Made by a program: the position numbers and the translations under genes. Under the pieces are notes generated by a model. It did not search any database and was not told the origin of the DNA. It worked only from the letters and a program-made list of their open reading frames with translations. Below, in pieces: positions 1 to 9,487 of a stretch of DNA of 64,000 nt (its first letter is position 1; the number at the start of each line of letters is the position of its first letter). Source of the DNA: an uncultured Isoptericola sp. (GTDB taxonomy: Bacteria > Actinomycetota > Actinomycetes > Actinomycetales > Cellulomonadaceae); NCBI GenBank assembly GCA_947497265.1, contig CANMFP010000013.1, forward strand, positions 30,405 to 94,404. The letters run 5' to 3'.

Positions 1-50
1 GTCGTCGGCAGGTCTGTCGCTCACCGCTCAATAATGCATCCACTGCAACT

Positions 51-65
51 TTGCATCAAGTGCAA
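51..65. promoter_or_regulatory. Candidate operator downstream of dhaM
   Basis: A perfect inverted repeat TTGCA-N5-TGCAA lies about 17 bp beyond the dhaM stop codon, inside a short stretch (35-65) where TGCA occurs four times at 8-9 bp steps. It is noticeably less G+C-rich than the surrounding coding DNA. It could be the operator of a gene lying to the left of the window; no regulator can be named from the sequence. Confidence 0.3.
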
Positions 66-81
66 TATTGAGTGTTCCGCC

Positions 82-852
82 TCACAGCTCGCCGAACCCG
101 CCCTGCACCAGGCCGACGACGACGGCGACCGCCGCCTCCGCCTCAGGGCCCCGCGCGGTGATCGTCACCACGTCGCCCGCCGACGTCCCCAGGGACATGA
201 GCTGCAGCACGCTGGTCGCGTCGGCGCCGTCGATGGTGACGGGCACGCCCAGGTCGGCGACGGCCCGGGCGACGACCGCGGCCGGGCGGGCGTGCAGACC
301 GAGCGGGTTGCGCACCGGCACGGTGGCGGTCACCTCGTCGGCACCGCCCGACGACGACGGGCCCGGTAGCGGGATCGCCTCGCCCGAGGCGCGCGTCCGC
401 ACCACGGCCGGGCTGTCCGCGGTGCCCGCGCCGGGAGCCTCGACCAGCTGCAGCACAGGCTCCGGACCGATGGACAGCACCGCCGCCCGGGCGGACTCGG
501 CGACAGCGTCCAGGCCGGCACCCTGCTGGGCCGTCACGGCCGCCGCGACAGCACCCTCGACGAACGGTGCGGAGACGAGCCGCACCCGGGACGGCAGCTC
601 CGGGTCCAGCTCCAGCGCGGACTCGACCGTCAGGACGGCGGACCCGAGGTCGGCCAGCACGACGACGTCGTCCACCACTCTCAGCGCCGCGGACAGCGCG
701 TCCTGGACCCGCGTCAGCGACGTGCCCAGCCCGCCGTCGGGATCCCCGGCCGCGCACCGCAGCTCGACGTCCGGCGCCATCTGCCGGGCGAGCTCGGCCG
801 TGCCGTCGGCGAGCATCACCGAGTGAGCCACCAGAACCAGTCCGACACTCAC
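82..852 (-). CDS. dhaM: DhaM: PTS-dependent dihydroxyacetone kinase phosphotransferase subunit
   Basis: 256 aa. Passes phosphate from the PTS to ADP held in DhaL, so that dihydroxyacetone is phosphorylated at the expense of PEP. Two domains are visible: a mannose-EIIA-like domain (about 1-130) whose phospho-acceptor is His10 in the motif LVAHS, and an HPr-like domain (about 172-256) with the active-site motif GLHARPAA and His187. The linker (140-172) is Pro/Ser/Gly-rich. E. coli DhaM also carries an EI-like domain, which is absent here, so general EI must recharge it. The start is GTG at 852, overlapping the dhaL stop as GTGA; last gene of dhaK-dhaL-dhaM. Confidence 0.93.
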   Translation of the reverse strand: MSVGLVLVAHSVMLADGTAELARQMAPDVELRCAAGDPDGGLGTSLTRVQDALSAALRVVDDVVVLADLGSAVLTVESALELDPELPSRVRLVSAPFVEGAVAAAVTAQQGAGLDAVAESARAAVLSIGPEPVLQLVEAPGAGTADSPAVVRTRASGEAIPLPGPSSSGGADEVTATVPVRNPLGLHARPAAVVARAVADLGVPVTIDGADATSVLQLMSLGTSAGDVVTITARGPEAEAAVAVVVGLVQGGFGEL

Positions 853-1496
853 GCGTCGCGTCCCTCCGCGGCGGTCACGGCGGCCGCGAGGATGATCGCC
901 GACGAGCGGGCGCCAGGATCCTGCGTGCCCGCGCTGCGCTCGGCCAGGTAGGAGGCCCGCCCCTTGGTCGCCACGAGCGGGACGGTCGCCTCGGCTCCGG
1001 CGGCGGCAGCCTCGGCCGCCGCACGCAGCACGTCGGCCACGTCCTCGGCGTCCTCCGCCCGCTCGGCGGCCTCGGCCGCCGGCTGCCAGGCGTCGACCAT
1101 CGTCTTCTCCCCCACGGAGGCGTGGCCGCGTGCCACGATCCCCTCGACAGCGGCCTCCATCATCGACACCACACCGCTCGCGGACAGGTCCGGGCGGTCG
1201 GTCACCTTGGAGGCGCGCAGCAGGGCGGTGCCGTACAGCGGCCCGGCGGCGCCACCCACCGTGGACATCAGGGTGGTGGCGGCGAGGCGCAGCACCTGCC
1301 CGACCGTCTCCCGCGGAGGGAGAGCAGGATCGTCCAGGCGCTCGACGACGGCGCTCAGCCCTCGATCCATGTTGACCCCGTGGTCCCCGTCACCCACCCG
1401 GCGGTCGAGCTCGGTCAGCTCGTCCCGCGCGGCACGGACATCCGTGGCAGCGGTCTGCATCCAACGTTCGGCCCAGGCGACATCCAGCACGGTCAC
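849..1496 (-). CDS. dhaL: DhaL: ADP-binding subunit of dihydroxyacetone kinase
   Basis: 215 aa. Binds the permanently held ADP/ATP coenzyme that shuttles phosphate from DhaM to dihydroxyacetone on DhaK. The DAK2 signature GDGDHG with its metal-binding aspartates lies near the N-terminus, and GGAAGPLYG and the helical-barrel sequence follow. I place the start at GTG 1496, which overlaps the dhaK stop as GTGA and gives normal DhaL length; the longer open frame reading back through dhaK is only a shadow. Middle gene of the three-gene operon, overlapping both neighbours, so the subunits are probably made by coupled translation. Confidence 0.93.
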   Translation of the reverse strand: MTVLDVAWAERWMQTAATDVRAARDELTELDRRVGDGDHGVNMDRGLSAVVERLDDPALPPRETVGQVLRLAATTLMSTVGGAAGPLYGTALLRASKVTDRPDLSASGVVSMMEAAVEGIVARGHASVGEKTMVDAWQPAAEAAERAEDAEDVADVLRAAAEAAAAGAEATVPLVATKGRASYLAERSAGTQDPGARSSAIILAAAVTAAEGRDA

Positions 1497-2488
1497 CACC
1501 GTAGCGCCGGTGTGCGCACCGGAGCGTCCCACAGCTCGGTCAGCTCGGCGTCGAGCCGCAGCACCGTGACCGAGGCACCCTGCATCTCCAAGGACGTCAC
1601 GAGGCTGCCGACCAGGGACCGCGTCACCTCGACGCCGCGCTCGGCGAGCATCTCCCGTGCCCGGCCGTACACGACGTAGAGCTCGCTCAGCGGCGTGCCC
1701 CCCATCCCGTTGACGAACAGCAGGACCTGCTCCCCCGCCGTCAGACCCAGGTCCTCCACGACCGGTTCCAGGAGCCGCTGCGTGATGTCGTGCGCGCCCG
1801 AGGCTGTGACGCGGTGCCGGCCCGGCTCGCCGTGGATCCCGATGCCGATCTCGACCTCGTCGTCGGCCAGCTCGAAGCCGGGGCGCCCCACGTGGGGCAC
1901 CGTGCAGGCGGTCAGCGCGACACCCATGGACCGCACGCCGGCAGCGACCCGCTCGGCCAGGGCTCGCACCGTCGCCAGGTCGTCGCCGCGGGCGGCGGCC
2001 GCACCGGCGATCTTCTCGACCGCGACCGTCCCGGCGACGCCTCGTCGGCCGGCCGTGAACAGCGAGTCCTCGACCGCGACGTCGTCGTTGACGAGGACGC
2101 TGGCGACCTCGATCCCCTCCGCCTCGACCAGCTCGACCCCGGTCTCGAAGTTGAGCACGTCGCCCGTGTAGTTCTTGACCACCGCCAGCACGCCCGCGCC
2201 GCCGTCGGCCGCCTGGAGGGCGGCGGACACCTGGTCCGGCGTCGGGGACGTGAAGACCGCGCCCGGCACGGCCGCGTCGAGCATGCCGGGACCGACGAAC
2301 CCCGCGTGCAGCGGCTCGTGGCCGGAGCCCCCGCCGCTCACGACGGCCACGCGGCCCGGCGGGGTACCGCCGGCTCGCAGCACGAACGTGGGGTCGAACC
2401 GCACCTCGACGGCGTCGGCGTGCGCCAGGGCGAACCCTCGCAGCGAGTCGTCGACGGCCTGCGCCGGATCGTCCAGCAGCTTCTTCAT
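1493..2488 (-). CDS. dhaK: DhaK: dihydroxyacetone-binding kinase subunit
   Basis: 331 aa. Binds dihydroxyacetone covalently through a histidine and receives phosphate from DhaL-ATP, giving dihydroxyacetone phosphate for glycolysis. The DAK1 motif GGGSGHEP with its conserved His lies at about 52-59, and the hemiaminal His219 sits in GIHGEPG. First gene of the operon. Both GTG 2491 and ATG 2488 are possible starts; a GGGAGG ribosome site is only 3 bases from the GTG but 6 from the ATG, so ATG is preferred. The 97-base gap to folC is the only room for the operon promoter; I cannot assign its -35/-10 with confidence. Confidence 0.93.
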   Translation of the reverse strand: MKKLLDDPAQAVDDSLRGFALAHADAVEVRFDPTFVLRAGGTPPGRVAVVSGGGSGHEPLHAGFVGPGMLDAAVPGAVFTSPTPDQVSAALQAADGGAGVLAVVKNYTGDVLNFETGVELVEAEGIEVASVLVNDDVAVEDSLFTAGRRGVAGTVAVEKIAGAAAARGDDLATVRALAERVAAGVRSMGVALTACTVPHVGRPGFELADDEVEIGIGIHGEPGRHRVTASGAHDITQRLLEPVVEDLGLTAGEQVLLFVNGMGGTPLSELYVVYGRAREMLAERGVEVTRSLVGSLVTSLEMQGASVTVLRLDAELTELWDAPVRTPALRW

Positions 2489-2585
2489 CACGGGCCTCCC
2501 GGGGATCGTCCCTGTGACCCATACAACACCCGCCGGCGGGCGCGCGCAGAATCGGACGCTATGCGTAGTACCGGCTCCCGGCGCC

Positions 2586-4013
2586 TCAGCCCTTGCCGAG
2601 CAGGGTGCGCGCGTCCGCCACCGTGATCACGGACCCCGTCACGATCACCCCGGTCCCCGTGCCGACCCCCACGACGTCGTCCGCCTCCGCCAGGTCGGTC
2701 GCCACCTGCAGCGCGGCGTCGAGCCGCTCGGACGTGTGCACCCGGTCCTCGCCGAAGATCTCGCGGGCGACCTCCGCCACCGCGAACGGGTCGGCAGAAC
2801 GCTCGGAGGAGTTGCGCGTCAGTACCACGTGCGACAGGGCGGGCTCCAGCGTGGCCAGCAGGCCCTCGGCGTCCTTGTCGGCCATCACCCCGACCACCCC
2901 GACCACGGCCCGCAGGCTGAACGACTCGTCCAGCGCCGCGACCAGGGCCTCGGCACCGTGCGGGTTGTGCGCGGCGTCGACCAGCACCGTGGGGCTCGAG
3001 CGCAGCAGCTCGAGGCGACCGGGCACCGAGACGTCGGCGAACGCCGTCTCCACGACGCCGCCGTCCAGCGCCCGCCCACCGAGCATCTGCTCGACGGCGG
3101 TCAGGGCGAGCAGGGCGTTGTGCGCCTGGTGCGCGCCGTGCAGCGGCACGAACACGTCCGTGTAGGTCGCCAGCGGCGTGCGCAGCGCGACGAGCTGCCC
3201 GCCGACGGCGATGTGGCGCGCGGCCACGTCGAGGTCGACGCCCTCGCGCAGCAGGCGGGCCTGGACGTCGGCGGCTCGCTCGGCGAGCACCTCGTCGACC
3301 TCGGGCCGCTGCTCGGCCGCGACGGCCGTAGCCCCCTGCTTGATGATCCCCGACTTCACCTCGGCGATCTCGGCGGGCGTCGACCCGAGCCACTTCTCGT
3401 GGTCGATGCTGATCGGGGTGATCACCGCGACCTCCGCGTCGACGGTGTTGGTGGTGTCCCACGTGCCGCCCATGCCCACCTCGAGCACCGCGACGTCGAC
3501 CGGGGCGTCGGCGAACGCCGCGAACGCCAGCCCGGTGAGCACCTCGAAGAAGTTCAGCCGCGACTGGCCGGACTCCTCGAGCTCGGCGTCCACCACCTGC
3601 ACGTAGGGGAAGACGTCCTCCCAGACCTCCACGAACCGCGCCGCGCTCAACGGCTCGCCGTCGACCTGGATGCGCTCGGTGACGCTGCTCAGGTGCGGCG
3701 ACGTGAACAGGCCCGTGCGCAGCCCGTGCTCGCGCACCAGCCGCTCCGCCATCCGCGCCGTCGACGACTTGCCGTTGGTGCCCGTCAGGTGGATCGCCCG
3801 GAACGAGCGCTGCGGGTCGCCCAGGAGCTCCAGCAGCCGGGCGACGCGGTCGATGGTCGGCGACACGTCGTGCTCCGGGGCGCGGGAGACGATGTGCGTG
3901 TAGACGCGCTCGAGGTCCTCGCGCGCGGCGGCGTCCTCGGCGGCGGCCCGGGCCGCCTTGCGCTCCGCCGCCTTGGCCTTCTTCGCATCGTTCGTACGGG
4001 CGCGGTCGCTCAT
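2586..4013 (-). CDS. folC: FolC: dihydrofolate/folylpolyglutamate synthase
   Basis: 475 aa. Mur-ligase-type ATP-dependent enzyme adding glutamate to dihydropteroate and to folates, in the cytoplasm. The ATP loop TGTNGKSS is at about 77-84, followed by the family motif FTSPHL and a metal-site segment in the central domain (VLEVGMGG with the folate-binding omega region before it); the C-terminal domain contains [12 protein letters not shown]. The first 35 residues are a charged Lys/Ala/Glu-rich extension of a kind common in actinobacterial FolC. Start ATG 4013 overlaps the ileS stop as ATGA, so the two are translationally coupled; an in-frame extension further upstream lies inside ileS and is rejected. 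Confidence 0.93.
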   Translation of the reverse strand: MSDRARTNDAKKAKAAERKAARAAAEDAAAREDLERVYTHIVSRAPEHDVSPTIDRVARLLELLGDPQRSFRAIHLTGTNGKSSTARMAERLVREHGLRTGLFTSPHLSSVTERIQVDGEPLSAARFVEVWEDVFPYVQVVDAELEESGQSRLNFFEVLTGLAFAAFADAPVDVAVLEVGMGGTWDTTNTVDAEVAVITPISIDHEKWLGSTPAEIAEVKSGIIKQGATAVAAEQRPEVDEVLAERAADVQARLLREGVDLDVAARHIAVGGQLVALRTPLATYTDVFVPLHGAHQAHNALLALTAVEQMLGGRALDGGVVETAFADVSVPGRLELLRSSPTVLVDAAHNPHGAEALVAALDESFSLRAVVGVVGVMADKDAEGLLATLEPALSHVVLTRNSSERSADPFAVAEVAREIFGEDRVHTSERLDAALQVATDLAEADDVVGVGTGTGVIVTGSVITVADARTLLGKG

Positions 4014-7000
4014 GCGTCTCCCTCGTGCTTCGTGACGTGGACGGCGCGCGCGGCGCCCTCGACACCGGTCACCGTCAGGCTCTCGGCCAGCGTCTCGCGC
4101 GTGACGAGCTCGCGGTGCGCCTCGACGTCGGCCACGTGCGCCGACGGGACGTCGAGCGTGAGGTCGATCCGGTCGCTCACCTCGAGGCCGGCGGCCTTGC
4201 GGGCGTCCTGGACGTCGCGGACGACGTCGCGGGCGTACCCCTCGGCACGCAGCGCGTCGTCGAGCGCGAGGTCGAGGACGACGAACCCGCCGCCCGGCAG
4301 CACGCTGGCCGCCACGTTCTCGCCCGCCGCCTCGCCGACGACGGTGGTCAGCTCGTACTCGGTCTCCAGCAACGGGACGTCGCCGTCGGCGGTGGTCACG
4401 ACCACGGTGCCGTCGGCGAGGTGCCACGCGCCGGACTTCGCGGCCTTGATCACCGCCTGCACGCCCCGGCCGAGGCGCGGGCCGGCCGCGCGGGCGTTGA
4501 CGGCGAGACGCTCGGTGATGCCGAACCGCTCGGACGCCTCGGCGTCCGCCCGCACCAGGTCCACCGCCTTGACGTTGAGCTCAGAGGTGAGCAGCCCCAC
4601 GTAGTCCGCGAGCGCCTCCGGGTCCGGCACGGCCACCGTGAGTCGCGCCAGCGGCTGGCGCACCCGCAGCTGGTTGGCCTTGCGCAGCGCCAGCGTCGTC
4701 GAGACGACGGCGCGCACCTCGTCCATCGCGGCGACGAGCTCGTCGTCGGCGACCAGGGCGGGGACGTTCTGCGCCGCGGGCCAGTCGGCGAGGTGCACCG
4801 ACCGCTCCCCCGTCAGGCCCCGCCAGATCTCCTCGGTCAGCAGCGGGGCGAGCGGCGCCATGACCCGGCACAGCACCTCGAGCGCCGTGTACAGCGTGTC
4901 GAAAGCATCGGCGTCCTCGGCCCAGAAGCGGTCCCGCTGGGTGCGCACGTACCAGTTGGTCAGCACGTCCAGGTGCTCGCGCACGGACTCGCACGCCCCG
5001 GAGATGTCGTAGGCGTCGAGCTGCCCCGTCACCGTGTCGACGAGGTCGTGCGTGCGCGCCAGCAGGTAGCGGTCGAGCGCCGGCAGCCCGGCCACGCGCT
5101 CGGGCGCGACGGGCCTCGCGGCGTAGCCACCGCCGTCGGGGCCCGCCGCGCTGTTCGCGTACAGGGTGAAGAAGTAGTACGTGCTCCACAGCGGCAGCAG
5201 CACCTGGCGGACGGCGTCGCGGATGCCGTCCTCCGTGACCACGAGGTTGCCGCCGCGCAGGATCGGGCTGGCCATGAGGAACCAGCGCATGGCGTCCGAG
5301 CCGTCGCGATCGAACACCTCGGAGACGTCCGGGTAGTTGCGCAGCGACTTGCTCATCTTGCGTCCGTCGGAGCCCAGCACGATGCCGTGCGAGACGGCGG
5401 TGCGGAACGCCGGGCGGTCGAACAGCGCGGTGGCCAGGACGTGCAACGTGTAGAACCAGCCGCGCGTCTGGCCGATGTACTCGACGATGAAGTCGCCCGG
5501 GTAGTGGTGCTCGAACCACTCGCGGTTGTCGAACGGGTAGTGCACCTGCGCGTACGGCATGGAGCCGGAGTCGAACCAGACATCGAGCACGTCCTCGACG
5601 CGGCGCATCGTGGACCGGCCCGTCGGGTCGTCGGGGTTGGGGCGGGTCAGCTCATCGACGAACGGTCGGTGAAGATCAGGCTCGCCCGCGGCGTTGCGCG
5701 GCAGGCGCCCGAAGTCCCGCTCGATCTCCGCGAACGAGCCGTAGACGTCGGTGCGCGGGTAGGCCGGGTCGTCGCTCTGCCACACCGGCACCGGGGAGCC
5801 CCAGAAGCGGTTGCGGGTGATCGACCAGTCGCGCGCGTTCTCCAGCCACCGGCCGAACTGGCCGTGCTGGATGTGGTCCGGCGTCCAGGAGATCTGCTCG
5901 TTCAGCTCGAGCATGCGGTCCTTGACCTTGGTGACCTCGACGAACCACGAGGACACGCCCATGTACATCAGCGGCTGGCGGCAGCGCCAGCAGTGCGGGT
6001 ACGAGTGGTCGTAGGACTCGCGGCGCAGCAGCACGGTGCCGGTGGTCACCGCACCGGCGTCGGCCTCGCCGCGGGTGCGTGCCTTGAGGTGGTCGATGAT
6101 CGGCAGGTTCGCGTCGAACACCTGCAGTCCCGCGTACTCGTCGACCGGATGCGTGAACTTCCCGTCGGCACCCACGGGCATCACGGAGGCGACACCCTCG
6201 CGGTCGCAGACGATCTTGTCGTCCTCGCCGAAGGCGCCGGCCGAGTGCACCAGGCCCGTGCCGTCGGTGGTGGTGACGAAGTCGGCGGCCACGACGCGGT
6301 GCGCCCGCTCGCGCCCTTCGTAGTAGGAGAACGGCGGCCGGTAGCCCACCTCGAGCAGGTCGGCGCCGGTGAGGCGGCCGACGACGCGCGGCTCCTCGGC
6401 GCCCTCGTCGGTCAGCTCACGGGCGTAGTGACCGAGCCGCGCCTCCGCGAGGACGTAGCGCTCGGTGGCCCCTCCGGACGCCGACTCCACGACGACGTAG
6501 TCGATGTCCGCGCCGACCATGATCAGCAGGTTGGAGGGCAGGGTCCACGGCGTGGTGGTCCACACGAGCAGCTTGTCGCCGGGGCGCACGGCGTCCGCGG
6601 CGCCGTCGGGCACCGACGTGACCTCGAAGCCGACCGTGACGGCCGGGTCCTGGCGGTTCTGGTAGACGTCGTCGTCCATGCGCAGCTCGTGGTTGGACAG
6701 CGGCGTCTGGTCGTTCCAGCAGTACGGCAGCACGCGGAAGTCGGAGTAGACCAGGCCCTTGCGGTAGAGCTCGGCGAACGCCCACATGACCGACTCCATG
6801 TAGGTCGGGTCGAGGGTCTTGTAGTCGCCGTCGAAGTCGACCCAGCGCGCCTGGCGGGTCACGTAGTCGCGCCACTCCGAGGTGTACTTCAGCACGGAGC
6901 TGCGGCACGCGTCGTTGAACTTCTCGATGCCCAGCTCGAGGATCTCGTCCTTGGTCTTGATGCCGAGCTGGCTCATCGCCTCGAGCTCGGCGGGCAGGCC

Positions 7001-7327
7001 GTGCGTGTCCCAGCCGAACCGGCGCTCGACGCGCTTGCCGCGCATCGTCTGGTAGCGCGGGACGACGTCCTTCGCGTACCCCGTCAGCAGGTGGCCGTAG
7101 TGCGGCAGGCCGTTGGCGAAGGGCGGGCCGTCGTAGAAGACGAACTCGTTCTCACCGTCGGTGCCGGCGTCGTTCTTGGCGACCGAGGCCCGGAACGTGG
7201 CGTCGGCCTCCCAGTAGGACAGGATCTCCTGCTCGATCTCGGGCAGCCGGGGCGAGGCGGGGATGCCGAACGCCTCGCCGGGCGTGCTGGACGACGAGGG
7301 GACCGAACGGTGCAACGGGTAGGCCAT
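4010..7327 (-). CDS. ileS: IleS: isoleucyl-tRNA synthetase
   Basis: 1105 aa. Charges tRNA-Ile with isoleucine. Class I signatures are present: PHYGH at about 75-79 (HIGH motif) and KMSKS in [13 protein letters not shown]. Also visible are WDTHGLP at the start of the catalytic core, the inserted CP1 editing domain, and a long C-terminal anticodon-binding region without a CxxC zinc finger. Length and layout fit the larger, eukaryote-like IleS2 type, which in characterised bacteria is less sensitive to mupirocin; that property is inferred, not seen. ATG 7327 is preceded by AGGAG at 7335-7339 with 7-base spacing. Expression is evidently governed by the T-box leader upstream; folC follows with an overlap. 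Confidence 0.95.
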   Translation of the reverse strand: MAYPLHRSVPSSSSTPGEAFGIPASPRLPEIEQEILSYWEADATFRASVAKNDAGTDGENEFVFYDGPPFANGLPHYGHLLTGYAKDVVPRYQTMRGKRVERRFGWDTHGLPAELEAMSQLGIKTKDEILELGIEKFNDACRSSVLKYTSEWRDYVTRQARWVDFDGDYKTLDPTYMESVMWAFAELYRKGLVYSDFRVLPYCWNDQTPLSNHELRMDDDVYQNRQDPAVTVGFEVTSVPDGAADAVRPGDKLLVWTTTPWTLPSNLLIMVGADIDYVVVESASGGATERYVLAEARLGHYARELTDEGAEEPRVVGRLTGADLLEVGYRPPFSYYEGRERAHRVVAADFVTTTDGTGLVHSAGAFGEDDKIVCDREGVASVMPVGADGKFTHPVDEYAGLQVFDANLPIIDHLKARTRGEADAGAVTTGTVLLRRESYDHSYPHCWRCRQPLMYMGVSSWFVEVTKVKDRMLELNEQISWTPDHIQHGQFGRWLENARDWSITRNRFWGSPVPVWQSDDPAYPRTDVYGSFAEIERDFGRLPRNAAGEPDLHRPFVDELTRPNPDDPTGRSTMRRVEDVLDVWFDSGSMPYAQVHYPFDNREWFEHHYPGDFIVEYIGQTRGWFYTLHVLATALFDRPAFRTAVSHGIVLGSDGRKMSKSLRNYPDVSEVFDRDGSDAMRWFLMASPILRGGNLVVTEDGIRDAVRQVLLPLWSTYYFFTLYANSAAGPDGGGYAARPVAPERVAGLPALDRYLLARTHDLVDTVTGQLDAYDISGACESVREHLDVLTNWYVRTQRDRFWAEDADAFDTLYTALEVLCRVMAPLAPLLTEEIWRGLTGERSVHLADWPAAQNVPALVADDELVAAMDEVRAVVSTTLALRKANQLRVRQPLARLTVAVPDPEALADYVGLLTSELNVKAVDLVRADAEASERFGITERLAVNARAAGPRLGRGVQAVIKAAKSGAWHLADGTVVVTTADGDVPLLETEYELTTVVGEAAGENVAASVLPGGGFVVLDLALDDALRAEGYARDVVRDVQDARKAAGLEVSDRIDLTLDVPSAHVADVEAHRELVTRETLAESLTVTGVEGAARAVHVTKHEGDA

Positions 7328-7350
7328 GGGTGGGCTCCTGGACGAGCGAC

Positions 7351-7582
7351 GGGTGGTACGACGACGGCACTGCTGCACGAGGACGACGTCGGCTCGCTTG
7401 CGCCCGTTCCCGGACGCCGCGCGGACCGTGCCGCGGTACCACCCCGCTTGCGGACCCCTCACCTCGAGGATCGGGGTCCACCACTCGTTCACGGCTGTGA
7501 CGGGCCTACCCGTCCGGTTCTACTGGGCCCGCACGGGCCGTTCTTCCGGAGGCTCGCCGGTGATGGCCGGGTCGACGCCTGT
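7351..7582 (-). promoter_or_regulatory. T-box riboswitch leader of ileS
   Basis: The minus strand upstream of ileS carries the T-box consensus GGGGTGGTACCGCGG at 7446-7432, whose TGGT would pair with the free ACCA end of uncharged tRNA-Ile. Upstream is an ATC (isoleucine) triplet at 7564-7562, placed as the specifier in a short stem I, and a conserved block reading TAGAACCGGACGGGT with its GGCCCGTCACAGCC partner. Downstream, GTACCACCC at 7359-7351 is a perfect 9-base complement of GGGTGGTAC in the T-box strand, and lies just before the AGGAG ribosome site. No poly-U terminator follows. This matches the ultrashort stem I, translation-controlling T-boxes known for actinobacterial ileS: the alternative helix would change access to the ribosome site according to tRNA charging. 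Confidence 0.9.
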
Positions 7583-7588
7583 GCCTCG

Positions 7589-7594
7589 ATGATA
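7589..7594 (-). promoter_or_regulatory. Candidate -10 element of ileS promoter
   Basis: TATCAT on the minus strand, about 25 bases before the specifier triplet, would start transcription near 7582, right at the 5' edge of the T-box stem I. A -35 box at ideal distance is not convincing. Confidence 0.5.
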
Positions 7595-7599
7595 CCGAG

Positions 7600-7773
7600 C
7601 CGCGCAACCCGCCGCGCTCACGTGCGCGTATTTTTCGTCGGCGTGCAGCCGACTCTTCTCGATCCTGCAGAAATGATTAATAAGGCCTGCTACGCGGCCC
7701 CGTAAGCAGCGCTAAATCACCTGCATGGGCTGCTGGTCTGGCCACGTGCCGGCGGCCTCGCGTCATGGTTCTG
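7600..7773. other. Intergenic region with an AT-rich patch
   Basis: About 170 bases between the ileS promoter and the stop of the downstream kinase gene. It contains a run of T at 7631-7635 and an AT-rich patch ATGATTAATAA at about 7673-7683, the lowest G+C seen in the window outside promoters. I see no coding frame, tRNA or clear hairpin terminator in it. It may hold upstream promoter elements for ileS. Confidence 0.4.
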
Positions 7774-8511
7774 CTATCTCAGTCGTGCGGCGTCCCGCCG
7801 ATACATGGCCGCGTGCTCGAGCAGGTGGAGTGCGCCGGTGGCGTGGGCGTGCTCCTCGGTCCAGTCGGCGAGGTCGTGAAGCCTGTGGCCCATGGTGCGC
7901 ATCAGGTCAGCGACGGGCGGTGCGGCGTCGCGGCCGTAGCTGTCGAGCAGGTGGGCCAGCCGCGCTTCGGGCGGTGGTCCGTCGGGAGGTGCGGGCATGT
8001 CTTCGCACCAGCCGCAGATCCGGTAGGCGAGGTAGGCGAGGTCCCACACGCGTGGCCCGGGTGAAGCCATGTCCATGTCGATGAAGCCGACCAGCTGCTC
8101 GCCGTTGTGGACCATGTTGTAGGGCGCGACGTCGTTGAGGCAGATCACCTCGGCGGGCTCGTGGGCCGGCATCCGCCACACGGCACTGGTGAGGGAGAAG
8201 TTCCGAGTCGCGTCGTGCCAGCACCGCAGCAACCTCCCAGCGCGCCTGGCTGTCCCGGGTTCCCATACCCAGGCGGGCGCCGGCCATCCTGCCGTCTCGC
8301 CGGCCAGGTAGCTGAGTACCTCTCGGCCTTGATCGTCCACGCCCAGCGGCGTCGGGACGGCTCGGACTCCCTGGGCTCGGACCCATGCGAGCAGCGCCTG
8401 GATGGTCGGTGTCCACGGCCCGGCAGTTCGGCGGACGGTGTCGCCGATTCTCACGACCTCATTGACGTTGCCGCCGGTGAAGTCGCTACCGGTCTCGTCA
8501 CCTGAACTCAT
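7774..8511 (-). CDS. Aminoglycoside phosphotransferase-like kinase (APH/choline kinase fold)
   Basis: 245 aa. Cytoplasmic small-molecule kinase of the APH superfamily; the substrate cannot be told from sequence. The catalytic loop is recognisable as CLNDVAPYNMV, which stands where APH enzymes have HxDxxxxN, with His replaced by Asn-Asp order (ND), and the metal-binding IDMDMA follows as the DxD motif. The segment before it, LLRCWHDAT, fits the family. ATG 8511 is chosen because homology-like sequence begins soon after; ATG 8556 in frame is an alternative, and neither has a clear ribosome site. It is a single gene with no operon partner. Such proteins are often annotated as resistance genes without proof; I do not claim resistance. 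Confidence 0.75.
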   Translation of the reverse strand: MSSGDETGSDFTGGNVNEVVRIGDTVRRTAGPWTPTIQALLAWVRAQGVRAVPTPLGVDDQGREVLSYLAGETAGWPAPAWVWEPGTARRAGRLLRCWHDATRNFSLTSAVWRMPAHEPAEVICLNDVAPYNMVHNGEQLVGFIDMDMASPGPRVWDLAYLAYRICGWCEDMPAPPDGPPPEARLAHLLDSYGRDAAPPVADLMRTMGHRLHDLADWTEEHAHATGALHLLEHAAMYRRDAARLR

Positions 8512-8693
8512 CGCTAGATGCTCGCACGGGAGCCTTCGCTTGCCGCCCCATGTCATATCGCTGGCGCTGATCCGTGCCGCAAGCCCTGAAGCTCACACTC
8601 GTGACGCTACGGGCCGGTGCTTGGTCAGGTAGACCGCCCCGCTGATGTGCTGGCCGAGCTGCCCGCTCGCCGGCTCCAGGTCTCGTTTCGGGC

Positions 8694-8725
8694 CGTGGGG
8701 CGTGGGGCGTGGGGCGTGGGGCGTG
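8694..8725. repeat. 7-bp tandem repeat (CGTGGGG)
   Basis: Four complete head-to-tail copies of CGTGGGG plus a partial fifth (CGTG). The unit is not a multiple of three, so copy-number change would shift any frame read through it. It lies directly in front of the broken histidine phosphatase gene. Confidence 0.85.
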
Positions 8726-8751
8726 CCACGCTCCTGCGTTGGGCGCTACTG

Positions 8752-9379
8752 ACTCGATTCTCCGCGTGCCGCATCTTCCTGGCGACGCACCACGTCGACG
8801 GGCTGGTCGGTGGCCCGTTCGACTCCGAGTTGACGGCGAAAGGCCTCGACGACGCCGGTCGGATCGCCGCAGCTCTGGCCGAGAGGATCGGCGTCGGAGC
8901 CAGCCGGTCCCTGGTCTCCTCGGGTCTTCGCCGGACGGCGCAAACGGCGACAGTGATCGGCGACATCTTGGACATCGCACCCGACCTCGGCAGTCGACTG
9001 CAGGAGAAGTCGTACGGCGTGGCGGAAGGACGCGAGCAATCCTGGTTGGGCGAACGGTTCGTCCCGCCACCGGCGGTAGGCAACCGGCTGCGTCCCCACG
9101 AGGGGATCGATGGCGCCGAAACGCGCCTGGAGGTGGCGTCGAGGGTCGACGAGGCGACGTCCGACGCCCTGGCGCGCGACGTGGATGACCTGGTGATCGT
9201 GACCCACGGGTACGCGGCGTACGTTCGTGGTCGCGGCGTGGATCGGGATGCCGATCGAGGCCGCCGGCCACGCCGCCTTCCCCGTGCACTCGGGCAGCAT
9301 CACGACGCTGCGCGAGGACGACTTCTTCCACAACCGCGCCGTCCTGGCGGTGGCAGAGACGTCGCACCTGCAACGTTGA
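8752..9379 (+). pseudogene. Broken histidine phosphatase (phosphoglycerate-mutase-like)
   Basis: Reading from about 8767 the protein resembles the phosphoglycerate-mutase-like histidine phosphatases: a VDGLVGG-FDSELT segment, SSGLRRTAQTA, an EKSYG-AEG segment and the second catalytic histidine in VTHGYAA. At 9220 an extra T shifts the frame: the sense continues as [17 protein letters not shown] and [11 protein letters not shown] in the next frame and ends at a TGA at 9377-9379. The N-terminus also lacks the canonical RHG: it reads ATHH, so the catalytic arginine is lost and no good start codon or ribosome site precedes it. Either an eroded gene or, for the indel alone, a sequencing error. Confidence 0.8.
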
Positions 9380-9487
9380 CGGACGCCGGGCGGACTGTAG
9401 ATCCCCCCCGACGATCAGCGAAGCGCGACGATGCGACCCGCATCGCGCGACCAAGACGACGCGCATAGGCGGCGATAGTCTGCCGGG

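Noticed and set aside
849..2522. 557-residue open frame spanning dhaL and dhaK
   Set aside because: Only its second part is DhaL; the first part is the wrong frame of dhaK. GTG 1496 with the GTGA overlap gives the true DhaL.
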